Origin: Chloroflexota bacterium
Lineage (GTDB): Bacteria; Chloroflexota; Anaerolineae; Promineifilales; Promineifilaceae
Direction: 5' to 3'
Assembly: GCA_018004935.1 (NCBI GenBank)
Contig: JAGNBF010000019.1
Location: 1,634-58,165 of the forward strand
DNA length: 56,532 nucleotides
Part shown: in pieces, positions 8,966 through 18,004 of the stretch
How positions within the stretch are numbered: position 1 is the stretch's first letter
How the letters are laid out: each line of letters opens with the position of its first letter
Position numbers and translations under genes: made by a program
Notes under the pieces: generated by a model
Databases searched by the model: none
Seen by the model: the letters and a program-made list of their open reading frames with translations, nothing else
Told to the model about the DNA's origin: nothing

Positions 8966-9705
8966 ACATCAATCCTGGCACTCTGGGCAAGAATCGGTTC
9001 GCCAGACCATTGACGGTAAACGATGGGGTTGTCTTACGTTGGCAGGATAAAAACGGCGAAGAAGAGAAAAAGGGGGCGATAACAGAGGGGGAAAAGAAGA
9101 TGCAGACAGAGACGAGATGAAACCATTCGCGGCCGCGTCCCTCTGAATTAATTTGTTATACGTCTTAAAATTTGTACCCAAAAGAGCCATAATCTGATAT
9201 TTTTTCGCCCTATCGCCGTGTCACATTATCACCGCGTCGGATATAGTCGGGAAATAGGCTCTTTGGGAATTCAGGGGATTGACGCCCTATGTAGGGGCAA
9301 TCCTGTAGTTACCCTCATTGGAGCAGGCACAAGGCCAGTCCCTATACGATCCCCCCGCGAAATCCCAAAGACCCGGGAAATACACATGAGCCGAAAAGAT
9401 AGTAGCACATTTGAGCTTGAAAGGTAAGGGCAATTTTCAGCTTCCCCTCACCCTAACCCTCTCCCTTTGTTCATTAAATTTTCAATCGGGTAACGCCTTC
9501 ATTGACCCCATCCCCCCTGCCGATTCCCGAGGGAAGGGGGGAATTCCCATGGGGCATTTTTCGGGGCATTCGCCCCGAAAAATGCCCCTTAGAAAAGTTC
9601 CCCGCCCCTGGGGGCGGGGTTAGGGGTGGGGGGTCCATTACCTGATTAATTTTTTAAACGACAATGGGGAGAGGGTTAGGGTGAGGGGTTGTAACCCATA
9701 ACGCC
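8966..9705. repeat. Gene-free stretch with nested repeats
   Basis: From left to right: 8966-9230, no recognisable feature except one GCGGCCGC at 9129; 9241-9373, a GTAGGGGC...CCC cargo-type repeat related to 28090-28195, 31560-31670 and 47235-47345; 9444-9688, a REP-like inverted repeat with element E2 in its centre. The 60-90 codon frames here look like chance. Confidence 0.75.
9467..9664. mobile_element. TTGT...ACAA miniature element E2 (198 bp), complete, inside a REP hairpin
   Basis: Complete element with TTGTTCATTAAA and TTTAAACGACAA ends and a variable-stem hairpin at 9551-9588. It lies exactly between the arms of a perfect 22-bp inverted repeat: CCCCTCACCCTAACCCTCTC begins the left arm (9444-9465) and its complement occupies 9667-9688. 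A T borders both ends. REP copies of the same type without an insert are at 5632-5708 and 54732-54812. Confidence 0.88.
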
Positions 9706-10944
9706 CTATCCCTGGGCCAATAAACATTTCAAATATGCCCCTTCAGGGAAGCTGATGGGGTGATCGAGGGGGTGGCCGGTGCGGGCCAGTTCGCGCAGGG
9801 GGCGACCTTCCTGCCGGGCTGTCTGATGCACCAGGTCAAAAAATTGGTCTGTTGTAACCCGGCTCGAACAGGAAGAGAAAACCAGCATACCACCAGGGGC
9901 AAGAACCGCTAATCCCAACGTTCCCAGGCGGCTGTAAGCGTTCAATGCTCGGGCGATTTCGCTCTGGTTTTTGGCAAATGAAGGGGGGTCAATATTAACC
10001 AGATCGAACTGTTGCCCGGCCAACGCCATATCGGCCAGAGTGGTGAAGGCGTCGCCCAGGAGAAGGTGGTGCTGAGCGGCCGCAACTTCCCTTACATCCC
10101 GGTTTAGGGCAAAATGATACCGGGCCATCTGCAAAGCCGGTTCGCTCACATCCAGGCTGGTCACGGCCCTGGCTCCACCCCGGGCCGCATAGAGAGAAAA
10201 CCCCCCATTATAGGCAAAAACATCTAATACCGTGCGGCCCTGAGCCATCTCCCCCACCCTGGCCCGATTATCCCGTTGGTCAAGGAAAAAACCGGTTTTG
10301 TGTCCTAGCACCACATCGGCCGTAAACAGTAAGCCATTTTCGCGAAAGACCACTGGCCCCTCTACCGGTGGCCCCCATACCACCTGCCCATCCGTCAGGC
10401 CCAGCCGCCGTGCCTGCGCTTGCATCGTCCGGCTCAGACGAAGCACCAACCGTTCCAAAGGCGCGGCCGCGGCAATCCCCCGCACCACCTCGGCCAGATG
10501 GGGCAACCAGGCCAGTGTGTACAACTTCAACACCCCCGTCTGTGCATACCGGTCCAGAATCAGCCCTGGTAGACCATCATTTTCACCATGAATCAGACGG
10601 CAGGCCGTTGTCTGCATCGTTAGCACCGGATCACGGCGACGCACCGCCAGGGCAATTTTTTCAGCCAGCCAGCCGCCGTCAATCGTGACCGGCTGACCCT
10701 GATGGAGCACCTTCACCCGGATGGGCGAACCGGGATCATATAGGCCGATGGCGATAAAACGGCGTTCGGCATCAAACAAAACCGCCAGATCACCAGCCTG
10801 TCCTTCATGGCTTTGCCGCTGGATGCCCTGATCGAATAGCCAGGGATGGCCAAACCGTAGGGCACGTGCGGCCGCGGGTGTAACATGCACGGCCAATCGT
10901 TTGTTGGCCGGGGCTGGTAGTGATGGGAGATTGAATAACATCAA
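9706..10944 (-). CDS. rlmI: Class I rRNA (cytosine-C5) methyltransferase, RlmI family
   Basis: A 412-aa SAM-dependent methyltransferase. The family acts on 23S rRNA C1962 (E. coli numbering). An N-terminal PUA-like domain (about 10-90, including FGHPWLFDQGI) precedes an EEHEE linker region and a Rossmann domain with VLDVFAYNGGFSLYAARGGA near 245 (SAM motif I). The catalytic motif NIDPPSFAKNQSEI is near 320, and a later SCSS motif carries a cysteine. Length fits the family. The gene stands alone. A poorly characterised paralogue within the YccW/RlmI group is possible. Confidence 0.85.
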   Translation of the reverse strand: MMLFNLPSLPAPANKRLAVHVTPAAARALRFGHPWLFDQGIQRQSHEGQAGDLAVLFDAERRFIAIGLYDPGSPIRVKVLHQGQPVTIDGGWLAEKIALAVRRRDPVLTMQTTACRLIHGENDGLPGLILDRYAQTGVLKLYTLAWLPHLAEVVRGIAAAAPLERLVLRLSRTMQAQARRLGLTDGQVVWGPPVEGPVVFRENGLLFTADVVLGHKTGFFLDQRDNRARVGEMAQGRTVLDVFAYNGGFSLYAARGGARAVTSLDVSEPALQMARYHFALNRDVREVAAAQHHLLLGDAFTTLADMALAGQQFDLVNIDPPSFAKNQSEIARALNAYSRLGTLGLAVLAPGGMLVFSSCSSRVTTDQFFDLVHQTARQEGRPLRELARTGHPLDHPISFPEGAYLKCLLAQG

Positions 10945-11267
10945 CTAAATCCTTGTGTGGCGTACAGCGCCGCGGCCGCGAGTAATACCATCGCCCCTTC
11001 CAGACACACCAACAATCTGGGTTACCTCCACTTCTCCGTCAGGTTTAAATTTAGATGCCCATTGAGTGAACGTCTAAAAATGAGTTGGGCGACACGGTCA
11101 GGAGACCGGCCACAGCAAATCGCTATGTTAAAAACGACGATGGTTGACTCCACTGAAAAAGGTCAAAGCAGTTAAAAGCCCGGTTTCTTTCTCTCGGGAA
11201 GCGACGATTAGGTTAGTCAGAAACCGGGCTTTTTGTAGTAGACTCATGGTTTAGCTATAGTTGGCAA
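10945..11267. repeat. Gene-free stretch with two repeats
   Basis: Holds an intergenic GCGGCCGC (10972), a short 'caggagaccggccacagcaaat' family repeat (11098-11119; relatives near 19580 and 36330), and a 102-bp repeat with TGACTCCACTG/TAGACTCA ends (11145-11246). No convincing gene. Confidence 0.7.
11145..11246. repeat. 102-bp AAAGCCCGGTTTCT hairpin repeat, copy 1
   Basis: Ends are TGACTC and GAGTCA-like. The inner arms AAAGCCCGGTTTCT and AGAAACCGGGCTTT enclose about 30 nt and are followed by a short T run, so it could also act as a terminator. Other copies: 16729-16831, 29966-30067, 31432-31533 (inverted) and 42337-42439 (inverted, decayed). Confidence 0.85.
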
Positions 11268-11864
11268 CTATGCAGACAACTCATGACGCCCCATCATTGC
11301 CACCAGCCGTTCTTCCAATAAGCCAAACCCAGTGAAGCGAATCTCCAGAGGTAATTCCAAATAATGGGCGATAGTTTCCGCTTGGGCCAGCAGAACCTCA
11401 TCTGGCTGTTGCATCAAATAAATCAGGCGTCGGTAATGTTGGAAATAATCGGCTTTCAACTGAGGATACCGATCCAACCCTAACCCCCGCACCACTGTTC
11501 CCTTAAACCCCCGCACCAAAAAATCGGTCAGAAAAAACGTCCCTGGTTCCTCTTCCATCAAATCATGAAATGTCTGTCCGCCATACATTTCATAACAATG
11601 TGGCCCATCCACCCGTTCCAGGCCATATTTCTCCAGAAAACTATTTAGCGCCCCCCGTGAGCCACAATCTCCATAAACCACAATCACCCGTTCATATTGT
11701 GCACGAATTTCTAGAAAACGACGTTCCACATCCGGGGCGATTCGTTCCGGGTGCATATGATCAATCGCCGGGATACCCAACACATCCACCGACCAGCCAT
11801 GTTGGCTGATAATGGCGAGTACTTCTCGCGCTAACGCGCCGCAAATGATAAAGGCAGTTTTCAT
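11268..11864 (-). CDS. DUF1638 domain-containing protein
   Basis: A 198-aa soluble protein. It begins MKTAFIICGALAREV and carries conserved-looking Cys motifs: ICGAL, VVYGDCGSRG near 80 and GPHCYEMYGG near 98. This matches the DUF1638 family, whose role is unknown; some members lie near corrinoid methyltransferase systems, but no such gene is here. The frame is open to a TTG at 11870; ATG 11864 is preferred. It contains no GCGGCCGC octamer and is followed upstream by a 1.3-kb repeat desert. Confidence 0.75.
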   Translation of the reverse strand: MKTAFIICGALAREVLAIISQHGWSVDVLGIPAIDHMHPERIAPDVERRFLEIRAQYERVIVVYGDCGSRGALNSFLEKYGLERVDGPHCYEMYGGQTFHDLMEEEPGTFFLTDFLVRGFKGTVVRGLGLDRYPQLKADYFQHYRRLIYLMQQPDEVLLAQAETIAHYLELPLEIRFTGFGLLEERLVAMMGRHELSA

Positions 11865-13179
11865 AATCAATCAATAACGATACACGTTCTCGAGGGCTGA
11901 ATTTATCGAAGCCCGGCTCCGCCTTCGACAAGCTCAGTCAGAGCCGTACACCACCTGTATATACAAGACCACCCCCTACAATACGATCACCCCGCCAAAT
12001 CCCAAAGATCCAATATCATTTTATGACCGTAGTAAATACTGGAGTTTAGAGCGAGAGGAGAGAGCGAGAGGAATTTACTCTGGAAGACCCTCTAGCTCTG
12101 GCTCTGAACTCTAAACTCAAGTAAATATCTTCTCCATGTTTTGGGTGAAACGGGGCCTGAGCTTGTCGCAGGCCGTTGGTTTCGCCAGGCTCAACCACCG
12201 TCACCCAGCAATTCTCAATTTAACCAACGGTTAAAACCGTTGCCCGCCAAATGCACACCCGAAAAATGGCCCAACCCGTAGAACAGCCTTTCAGGCTGTT
12301 CGCCCTACACATCCTCGGGGGCTGAGCTTGCCGAAGCCCGGTTCTGCTTGTATAGAGAGCGCACAACCTGGAAAGGCTGTGCTACACCCAGTTGACCATC
12401 GGGTTATCAATACCAGGCCCTACGGGCTAAAACAGCAGGCCAACGGCCTTCGTAACCATAGCCAGGCCCGTTTTACGGCCGGGCGGCCACACCATTTTTA
12501 GACGTTCAGACCAAATTGAGAATTGCTGACCGTCACCGTGCTTTATTGTGAAGATACCGTGATAAGTATAGTTGCACTAATCATACGAAAAAACTATCAC
12601 TAACACAAAATCGCCCACTGATTACCTCAGGGCGATTACCTACTCCTGCGAAAATGTAGGGCGATTTTGTAAATCGCCCGGTGGACGATTTACAAAATCA
12701 TCCTACAGATTTTCATCCATCTTGGTGTGCCAAAGGCACATGGGGAACTCCTGCGAAAATAAGTTGCGAGTGGCGAGTATGCGAGTGAACGCTTACTCGC
12801 CCACTCGCTACTCGCCTACTCACTATTTTCATTCCATTTGGTGAGCACTCGTTCATGGGGAACTCCGTCGAAAATGTAGGGCGATTTGGTCAAGGGTGTA
12901 TTTCATTTCAGTTGAGAGGAAGAAAATAATTAATCGGTGAATTCGTGAATTGTTGAATGATTAACCAGGGGAACCCACTCGGTGGGCAAAATCGGGGGCT
13001 TCAGCCCCCGATTTTGCCCACCTTAAAAACTCCCCGCCCCTGGGGGCGGGGTTGGGGGTGGGGGAAATCCGAGTATGCAATCGCCCCATTGATTACATCC
13101 CCCTGCATACCCGCTCCCCTCAAGCTGTGTTATACTGACACCCTTGTCAGCCATCACCCTAAACAAAAGGATTAACCCT
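11865..13179. repeat. 1.3-kb repeat-rich gene desert
   Basis: Contents in order: 11883-11945, an AGCTTGTCGAAGCC...GCTTCGACAAGCT type repeat (relative at 21730); 12041-12121, a GAGTTTAGAGCGAGAGGA inverted repeat (copy at 16637-16722); 12127-12560, a host repeat split by the MITE at 12206-12528; 12649-12893, cruciform GTAGGGCGATTT repeats; 12957-13070, a partial hairpin element with 20-bp arms at 12981-13022. No gene seen. Confidence 0.75.
12206..12528. mobile_element. CAGCAATTCTC miniature element (323 bp) with 9-bp target duplication
   Basis: Terminal inverted repeats CAGCAATTCTCAATTT and AAATTGAGAATTGCTG are perfect over 16 bp. The flanks are identical 9-bp direct repeats, ACCGTCACC at 12197-12205 and 12529-12537. 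A related uninserted site (ACGTCACC) lies near 16607 in another copy of the host repeat. It carries only nested hairpins and no transposase, so it would be mobilised in trans. The 9-bp duplication suggests a DDE enzyme. Confidence 0.93.
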
Positions 13180-13416
13180 ATGATTACCCTATATGACAAT
13201 GAAAGTGGTGAAAAATTTGGCACCATCAGCGAAACCGACCTAACGTTTTTGCATGATCATCTAGAAGAAGAATGGCTCGAAGACCAGGATTATTATATCA
13301 ATGTGGATACCCTGGATATGTTTAGCGAACAAGGCGTCCCCGAAACACTTTTGAACCTGTTGCGCGAAGGTTTACGCGGCCGCGATGAAATGGAAATCCG
13401 CTGGTCACGTCAATAA
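13180..13416 (+). CDS. Small acidic conserved-type hypothetical protein
   Basis: A 78-aa protein rich in Asp and Glu (for example LHDHLEEEWLEDQDYY), with no signal or membrane segment. ATG 13180 follows AAAAGG (13165-13170) at a usable distance; an upstream in-frame start at 13144 has no such site. A GCGGCCGC octamer encodes part of GLRGRDE. I do not recognise the family; short acidic proteins of this build are common next to unrelated genes in Chloroflexota. The histidine phosphatase gene begins 105 bp downstream, so co-transcription is possible. Confidence 0.7.
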   Translation: MITLYDNESGEKFGTISETDLTFLHDHLEEEWLEDQDYYINVDTLDMFSEQGVPETLLNLLREGLRGRDEMEIRWSRQ

Positions 13417-13521
13417 TGATAGGAGTTACGCGATTACTCGATCTGGTCTCCTGACCGTGTTTGTTATGGCTCGGTGAAACACCCGTCATAGCATATAACC
13501 CTAAACCAATCATATAGCCGT

Positions 13522-14163
13522 ATGACAACCACATTACTCTTAATTCGCCATGGCCAGACGGACTGGAACGCGGCGGGTCGTTGGCAAGGGCACACCGACA
13601 TCCCCCTCAACGAAATCGGCCTTGCTCAGGCACAGGCTCTGGCAAATCGTTTACGTCATTGGCCTATTCAAGCTATTTACAGTAGCGATTTACAACGGGC
13701 GGCCCTTACTGCCCAAATCATTGGTAAAGCCACTGGCTCCCCGGTCATTCTGGATGAACAATGGCGCGAACGGTACATGGGAACCCTGGAAGGGTTCACC
13801 CGGGATCAGATTCAGGCGGAATTACCGGAACTTTGGGCGGCCATGTCTCAGGGGCCAGCCGATGCTGAAGTTGGGGAAACACATGCGGCCTTGAGGGAAC
13901 GGGTCGCGGCCGCGTACCAACATCTACTCCACCAACATACCAACAGCACCATCGCCATCGTCAGTCATGGGGGAACACTACACAGCCTCGTCACCTATAT
14001 CCTCGGGGCCACCCCTTACCAACCCATCCGCCTGAGTTTGCGCGGCAACACTGGCCTCACCATCGTCCAGGCCAATGAGAACCACGCCTACCTGCTCGTC
14101 CTCAACGACACCAGCCATCTAGAGCATGATGAACGATTGGGCAGTGTAAAGTTTCATTTGTAG
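13522..14163 (+). CDS. Histidine phosphatase (phosphoglycerate mutase-like)
   Basis: A 213-aa cytosolic phosphatase of the phosphoglycerate mutase superfamily. The motif LIRHGQTDWN (residues 7-16) carries the nucleophilic His, and IVSHGGTLHSL near 150 the second His. WRERYMGTLEGFTRDQI matches the acid-base Glu region of the CobC/GpmB-like branch. Which phosphate ester it uses is unknown; alpha-ribazole phosphatase, phosphoserine phosphatase and nonspecific phosphatase are all compatible. Confidence 0.88.
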   Translation: MTTTLLLIRHGQTDWNAAGRWQGHTDIPLNEIGLAQAQALANRLRHWPIQAIYSSDLQRAALTAQIIGKATGSPVILDEQWRERYMGTLEGFTRDQIQAELPELWAAMSQGPADAEVGETHAALRERVAAAYQHLLHQHTNSTIAIVSHGGTLHSLVTYILGATPYQPIRLSLRGNTGLTIVQANENHAYLLVLNDTSHLEHDERLGSVKFHL

Positions 14164-14553
14164 CCCCACTGACGAAGCTTAGGATCAAGGATGAAATATA
14201 CTTACCACGGTCATAAAATGACATTTTGTTGGCGGCAACAGCTTGGGTGCGCTTAGGCTGAAGACCCATCCCCTTCCCAGTTGTTCATTAAATTTTTAAT
14301 CGGGTAACGCCTTCATTGACCCCATCCCCCCCTGCCGATTCTCGAGGGAAGGGGGGAATTCCCATGGGGCATTTTTCGGGGCATTCGCCCCGAAAAATGC
14401 CCCTTAGAAAAGTTCCCCGCCCCTGGGGGCGGGGTTAGGGGTGGGGGTTTCCAGCGACAAACCGAAGGTGATAGTTGCCATCAAAACACCAGTCTGACTT
14501 TCGTCATAAGGTGCTCGTCTTCAGACCCCCGTAAGTTATTTAATTCTCATTCC
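14164..14553. repeat. Repeat-filled intergenic stretch with truncated element E3
   Basis: 14195-14280 is a repeat (TTACCACGG...GACATTTTGTTGGCGGCAAC...GAAGACCCATCC) also found near 19475-19560, 31680-31765 and 49010-49075. TTGTTCATTAAA at 14281 starts a hairpin element that keeps its variable stem (14366-14403) and GC hairpin but lacks the ACAA end. No gene seen. Confidence 0.78.
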
Positions 14554-16038
14554 TTAGCGACGACGACCGGTGCGGCGGTTAGGCCTCTTTTCACTGGTTG
14601 AGGCCGAAACAGGAGCTGGCGGCGGTGGTGGAGCCAACGGCGCATGGAGCAACTTTTGATATTCATCATCTAAGAGCATGGCTAATAAGGGCAGGCCATC
14701 CTCTTGTGCGGCCAGCGCTTGGGCCAAAGGGACAAAGCGTTGCATCCGTTCTGTTTGCAAACGGTCGCGGCCGCGTAGATTCGCATTCATCAACACCTGC
14801 AACCGCCGACCCACCACCTCAGCCACATCTTCATCTGTGGGCAAGGGGCGTTCTTCCAGGGTAATACTGTATTGACGCTCTACCTTTTGCAGACGCAACA
14901 ACTCTGTAATGTTTTCCACCAGAGAAATAGCCGTGCCACTGGCTCCAGCTCGCCCCGTCCGACCAGCCCGATGAATATACGACTCCACATCTTCCGGTGG
15001 TTCGTACAAAATTACATGCGAAAGTTCCTCAATATCAATCCCCCGAGCCGCCACATCCGTCGTCACCAAAAAACGGAGCGACCCCTGCCGTACCCGGGCC
15101 ATCACCCGATCCCGGTCAGCCTGGGCGAGATCGGCACTTAACTCATCCGCATCATACCCAAACCGTTGCAACACCACCGAAAGGTAATGAACCTTGGCTT
15201 TGGTGTTGCAAAAAATAAACGCCGAAGCCGGGTTCTCTATCTCAATAAGCCGCACCAACGCCCGATCCTTTTCCATCGGTGGCACCTGGAAATATTGATG
15301 TTTTACATCGGCCACATGCACATTATCCCGGCTCAGGCTGAGGAAATCTGGCTCATGCATGAACTCCCGCGCCAGCCGCAAAACATACGGCGGAAAGGTG
15401 GCGGAAAACATAGCCACATTAACAGGACGATTGGGCAAATACCGTTGGACCTGGCGCATATCTGGGTAAAAACCCATATCCAACATGCGGTCGGCTTCGT
15501 CAAAAATGAGGATTTTCAGGGTATCCAGGCTCAGCGTGCCGCGCAGGAGATGGTCTAACACCCGTCCCGGTGTGCCTACAACCAGATGTGCTCCCTGACG
15601 AATGGCATCAGCCTGTGTTCCAAAGCGGGTTCCCCCATACATAGCCACCGTCTTCATCCCGGTAACTGTTCCCATGATTTCGGCTTCGCGGGCTACCTGT
15701 TGCGCCAGTTCGCGGGTGGGAACCAGTACGAGTGCCTGACAGGCGGGTTGGCGAGTATTTACTCGCTCAAGAATAGGGATGAGGAAGGCTCCAGTTTTGC
15801 CACTACCGGTACGAGATTGCACCATAAGGTCACGCACGGCCACCAGATAGGGGATGGTTTTGGCCTGTACGGGCATGAGTTCGGTCCAGCCCGCGGCCGC
15901 GACAGCTTTTTGCAGGGTGTCGGGTAAATCAGTTACCGCCGCTTCGGGCAATTTCAGTTCCGGTTCCAACAGATAGGATTTATCAATTTGTGCTTTTTCC
16001 GGCACAAGATCCGTAGATGTCAAGGTTTCGTTATTCAA
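14554..16038 (-). CDS. DEAD-box RNA helicase
   Basis: A 494-aa ATP-dependent RNA helicase, expected to remodel RNA in ribosome assembly or decay. Motifs in order: Q-motif (LMPVQAKTIP), Walker A SRTGSGKTG, PTREL, TPGRVLDHLL, DEAD in FDEADRMLDMG, SAT, then in domain 2 VTTDVAARGIDIEE and HRAGRTGRAG. A Pro-rich, basic tail ends RPNRRTGRRR. The frame is open into a hairpin element up to 16173; TTG 16038, preceded by GAAGGA at 7-nt spacing, is the best start. A cold-shock type helicase (CsdA/CshA-like) is likely but unproven. Confidence 0.92.
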   Translation of the reverse strand: MNNETLTSTDLVPEKAQIDKSYLLEPELKLPEAAVTDLPDTLQKAVAAAGWTELMPVQAKTIPYLVAVRDLMVQSRTGSGKTGAFLIPILERVNTRQPACQALVLVPTRELAQQVAREAEIMGTVTGMKTVAMYGGTRFGTQADAIRQGAHLVVGTPGRVLDHLLRGTLSLDTLKILIFDEADRMLDMGFYPDMRQVQRYLPNRPVNVAMFSATFPPYVLRLAREFMHEPDFLSLSRDNVHVADVKHQYFQVPPMEKDRALVRLIEIENPASAFIFCNTKAKVHYLSVVLQRFGYDADELSADLAQADRDRVMARVRQGSLRFLVTTDVAARGIDIEELSHVILYEPPEDVESYIHRAGRTGRAGASGTAISLVENITELLRLQKVERQYSITLEERPLPTDEDVAEVVGRRLQVLMNANLRGRDRLQTERMQRFVPLAQALAAQEDGLPLLAMLLDDEYQKLLHAPLAPPPPPAPVSASTSEKRPNRRTGRRR

Positions 16039-16914
16039 GCTAATATCCTTCGTTATTCCATAGAGTTTACGGGTAACGCATTCATTGACCCCATCCCCCC
16101 TGCCAATTCCCACGGGAAGGGGGGAATTCCAATGGGGCATTTTTCGGGGCGAATGCCCCGAAAAATGCCCCATAGAAAAGTTCCCCGCCCCTGGGGCGGG
16201 GTTAGGGGTGGGGGGGATTCCATTACCTGATTAATTTTTTAAAACGACAAAAACGACCGGGCGATTGTTACGAAGGCCGCTGGCCTGGGGTTTTAGCCCG
16301 TAGGGCTTCGTATGTTTCGCCCGGGGGTTTGGTCACCGGGCGAAATAACTGAACACTTACCTTTGTTAAAGCCATATGATGTAATTTACCAGGAATACAA
16401 TACCATGACCAACCAATTGTCTGAAATATCAGGGTATCCTCTCAATCTTTCGGGGGAAACATGACCTGAGCTTGTCGAAGGCTGTTGGTTTCCACAAGCT
16501 CCACCAACGGTAAGCGTTCAGTTCCCTGAGAAAAAGAGCCTTCCGAAGGTTTCCGCAAAGGTGTTGACCAGTGGTACAAACCTTCGGAAGGCTGAACGGT
16601 TACAACCAACGTCACCGCACTTTATTGAGAAGATACCTATGACTGGAGTTTAGAGCGAGAGGAGAGAACGAGAGGAATTTACTCTGGAAAACCCTCTAGC
16701 TCTGGCTCTGAACTCTAAACTCAAGCTATGACTCCACTGAAAAAAGGTCAAAACAGTTAAAAGCCCGGTTTCTTTCTCTCTGGAAGCGACGGTTAGATTA
16801 GTCAGAAACCGGGCTTTTTGCAGTAGACTCACCTATCAGACAATAAAAAAGGGCGGTTGTTAAACAACCGCCCTCTTATAGAGCAAGAAACAGGGCTAAA
16901 TTAGCTGTTACGTC
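16039..16914. repeat. Repeat cluster between helicase and secreted-protein genes
   Basis: Contents: 16060-16250, left-truncated hairpin element E4 with its ACGACAA end at 16250 and variable stem at 16134-16171; 16251-16345, AACGACCGGGCG...CCCGGGGG short repeat; 16432-16640, a repeat with GGTATCCTCTCAAT/ATTGAGAAGATACC ends; 16637-16722, a GAGTTTAGAGCGAGAGGA hairpin; 16729-16831, 102-bp repeat copy 2. No gene is apparent. Confidence 0.75.
16845..16873 (-). terminator. Rho-independent terminator for the secreted-protein gene
   Basis: On the minus strand the sequence is GGGCGGTTGT-TTA-ACAACCGCCC followed by TTTTTT, a perfect 10-bp stem with a U tract, 42 nt beyond the stop codon of the gene at 16915-17754. 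Confidence 0.9.
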
Positions 16915-17754
16915 CTATGGATGAAAAGCGGGTACTTCGCTTTGCGGAATCGCATTGGCAAAAGATGTATGGTATGAAGGAACAACGGTGGTATCACATG
17001 AAACACCGTATTCACTGCGAGAAGTACCATCCCCAAGCCAATATTGAGAAGGTAGCAGATACCAGGTATTTTCGCCATCAGGTTGCCACCAGAGGCGTGC
17101 CCATTGCGGTGCAGGTACAATGACATAATCATTGTTAATCTGCTGTCCAGCAGAGATATCCCACACTCTCAAAGTACTACCCTCTTCACGGCTATCTTCA
17201 CCAAATTGGACATTAAACTTCAATGTACCATTTGAAGGTGCTTTATCCGTGGTAAATACAGGCACAAACCGGTCACATATTCCCGCAACACCCTGTCCCG
17301 CAAAGTCCACACCACAAAATGCACCCAAGTATGCGGACAATTCACCAGGGTCGGATGATGTGACGAAGAAATAAGTAGCAGGATGTACGGGAGCGTTACT
17401 GGTACTTGTTAAAAGCCCTGTATTGGTCCCGGCCGAGGCTGATGCACTGCCTATATAAGCATACTCCAGGTTATTCTGGAAGTAGTTATAGGCAACAATG
17501 TTTCCGCCATATTCCATCGTAAAAGTATCATCATTAGGTACACTGCCATTATCACATACGCCAAAATAGACAGTACTTGACGTGGCACAGTTAAAACTAA
17601 ACGGAGTACTAGTCAAGTCGTCAATGGCATCAGACCCATAATTGAAACAGTTTCCCCCGCCCCCCCCTGTGGGGATTGCTTGAACAGATGGCGAAGCCCA
17701 AAAAAGAGCAACGCCTAAGACGATAAATAGAAAAAGAAATCCTAGTTTTTTCAT
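16915..17754 (-). CDS. Secreted protein of unknown function
   Basis: A 279-aa protein with a clear Sec signal (MKKLGFLFLFIVLGVALFW, cleavage likely after SVQA). The mature part begins with a Gly run (PTGGGGGNC), has several Cys residues that could form disulfides, and is rich in Tyr, Asn, Ser and Thr; a Trp-rich stretch (WARLWWQPDGENTWYLL) lies near 215. I recognise no domain. ATG 17754 follows GGAGA at 9 nt; two earlier in-frame ATGs are too close to that site. It lacks GCGGCCGC, has its own terminator and is flanked by repeats, so recent acquisition is possible. Confidence 0.78.
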   Translation of the reverse strand: MKKLGFLFLFIVLGVALFWASPSVQAIPTGGGGGNCFNYGSDAIDDLTSTPFSFNCATSSTVYFGVCDNGSVPNDDTFTMEYGGNIVAYNYFQNNLEYAYIGSASASAGTNTGLLTSTSNAPVHPATYFFVTSSDPGELSAYLGAFCGVDFAGQGVAGICDRFVPVFTTDKAPSNGTLKFNVQFGEDSREEGSTLRVWDISAGQQINNDYVIVPAPQWARLWWQPDGENTWYLLPSQYWLGDGTSRSEYGVSCDTTVVPSYHTSFANAIPQSEVPAFHP

Positions 17755-18004
17755 CACCATTATCTCCATTTGTTAATATGAGACTATATTTACCCTGGTA
17801 GATTTGGATTTCAGAAATAACAAATGATACTGTTCACAAACACCGATTGCGTAGTGCCTGGTCCCCTGACCAAATTACCAATCTGTGCCTGTGTTAGGTA
17901 TAGTAGACAATAAACATATGCTCTCTCTGAATTCCAAACTCTTTGGGATTCCCTGTTGCTACTCTATATATGTTTATTCCCTTTTTACCTAAAATCTTAC
18001 AACT

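Noticed and set aside
8969-9190. 73-codon frame between the permease and element E2
   Set aside because: No ribosome-binding site or recognisable similarity; low-complexity Ser/Pro/Leu run.
10957-11175. 72-codon frame upstream of rlmI
   Set aside because: Runs into the 102-bp repeat and has no start signal.
16039-16173. N-terminal extension of the DEAD-box helicase
   Set aside because: The extra codons translate a hairpin element; TTG 16038 has a good ribosome-binding site.
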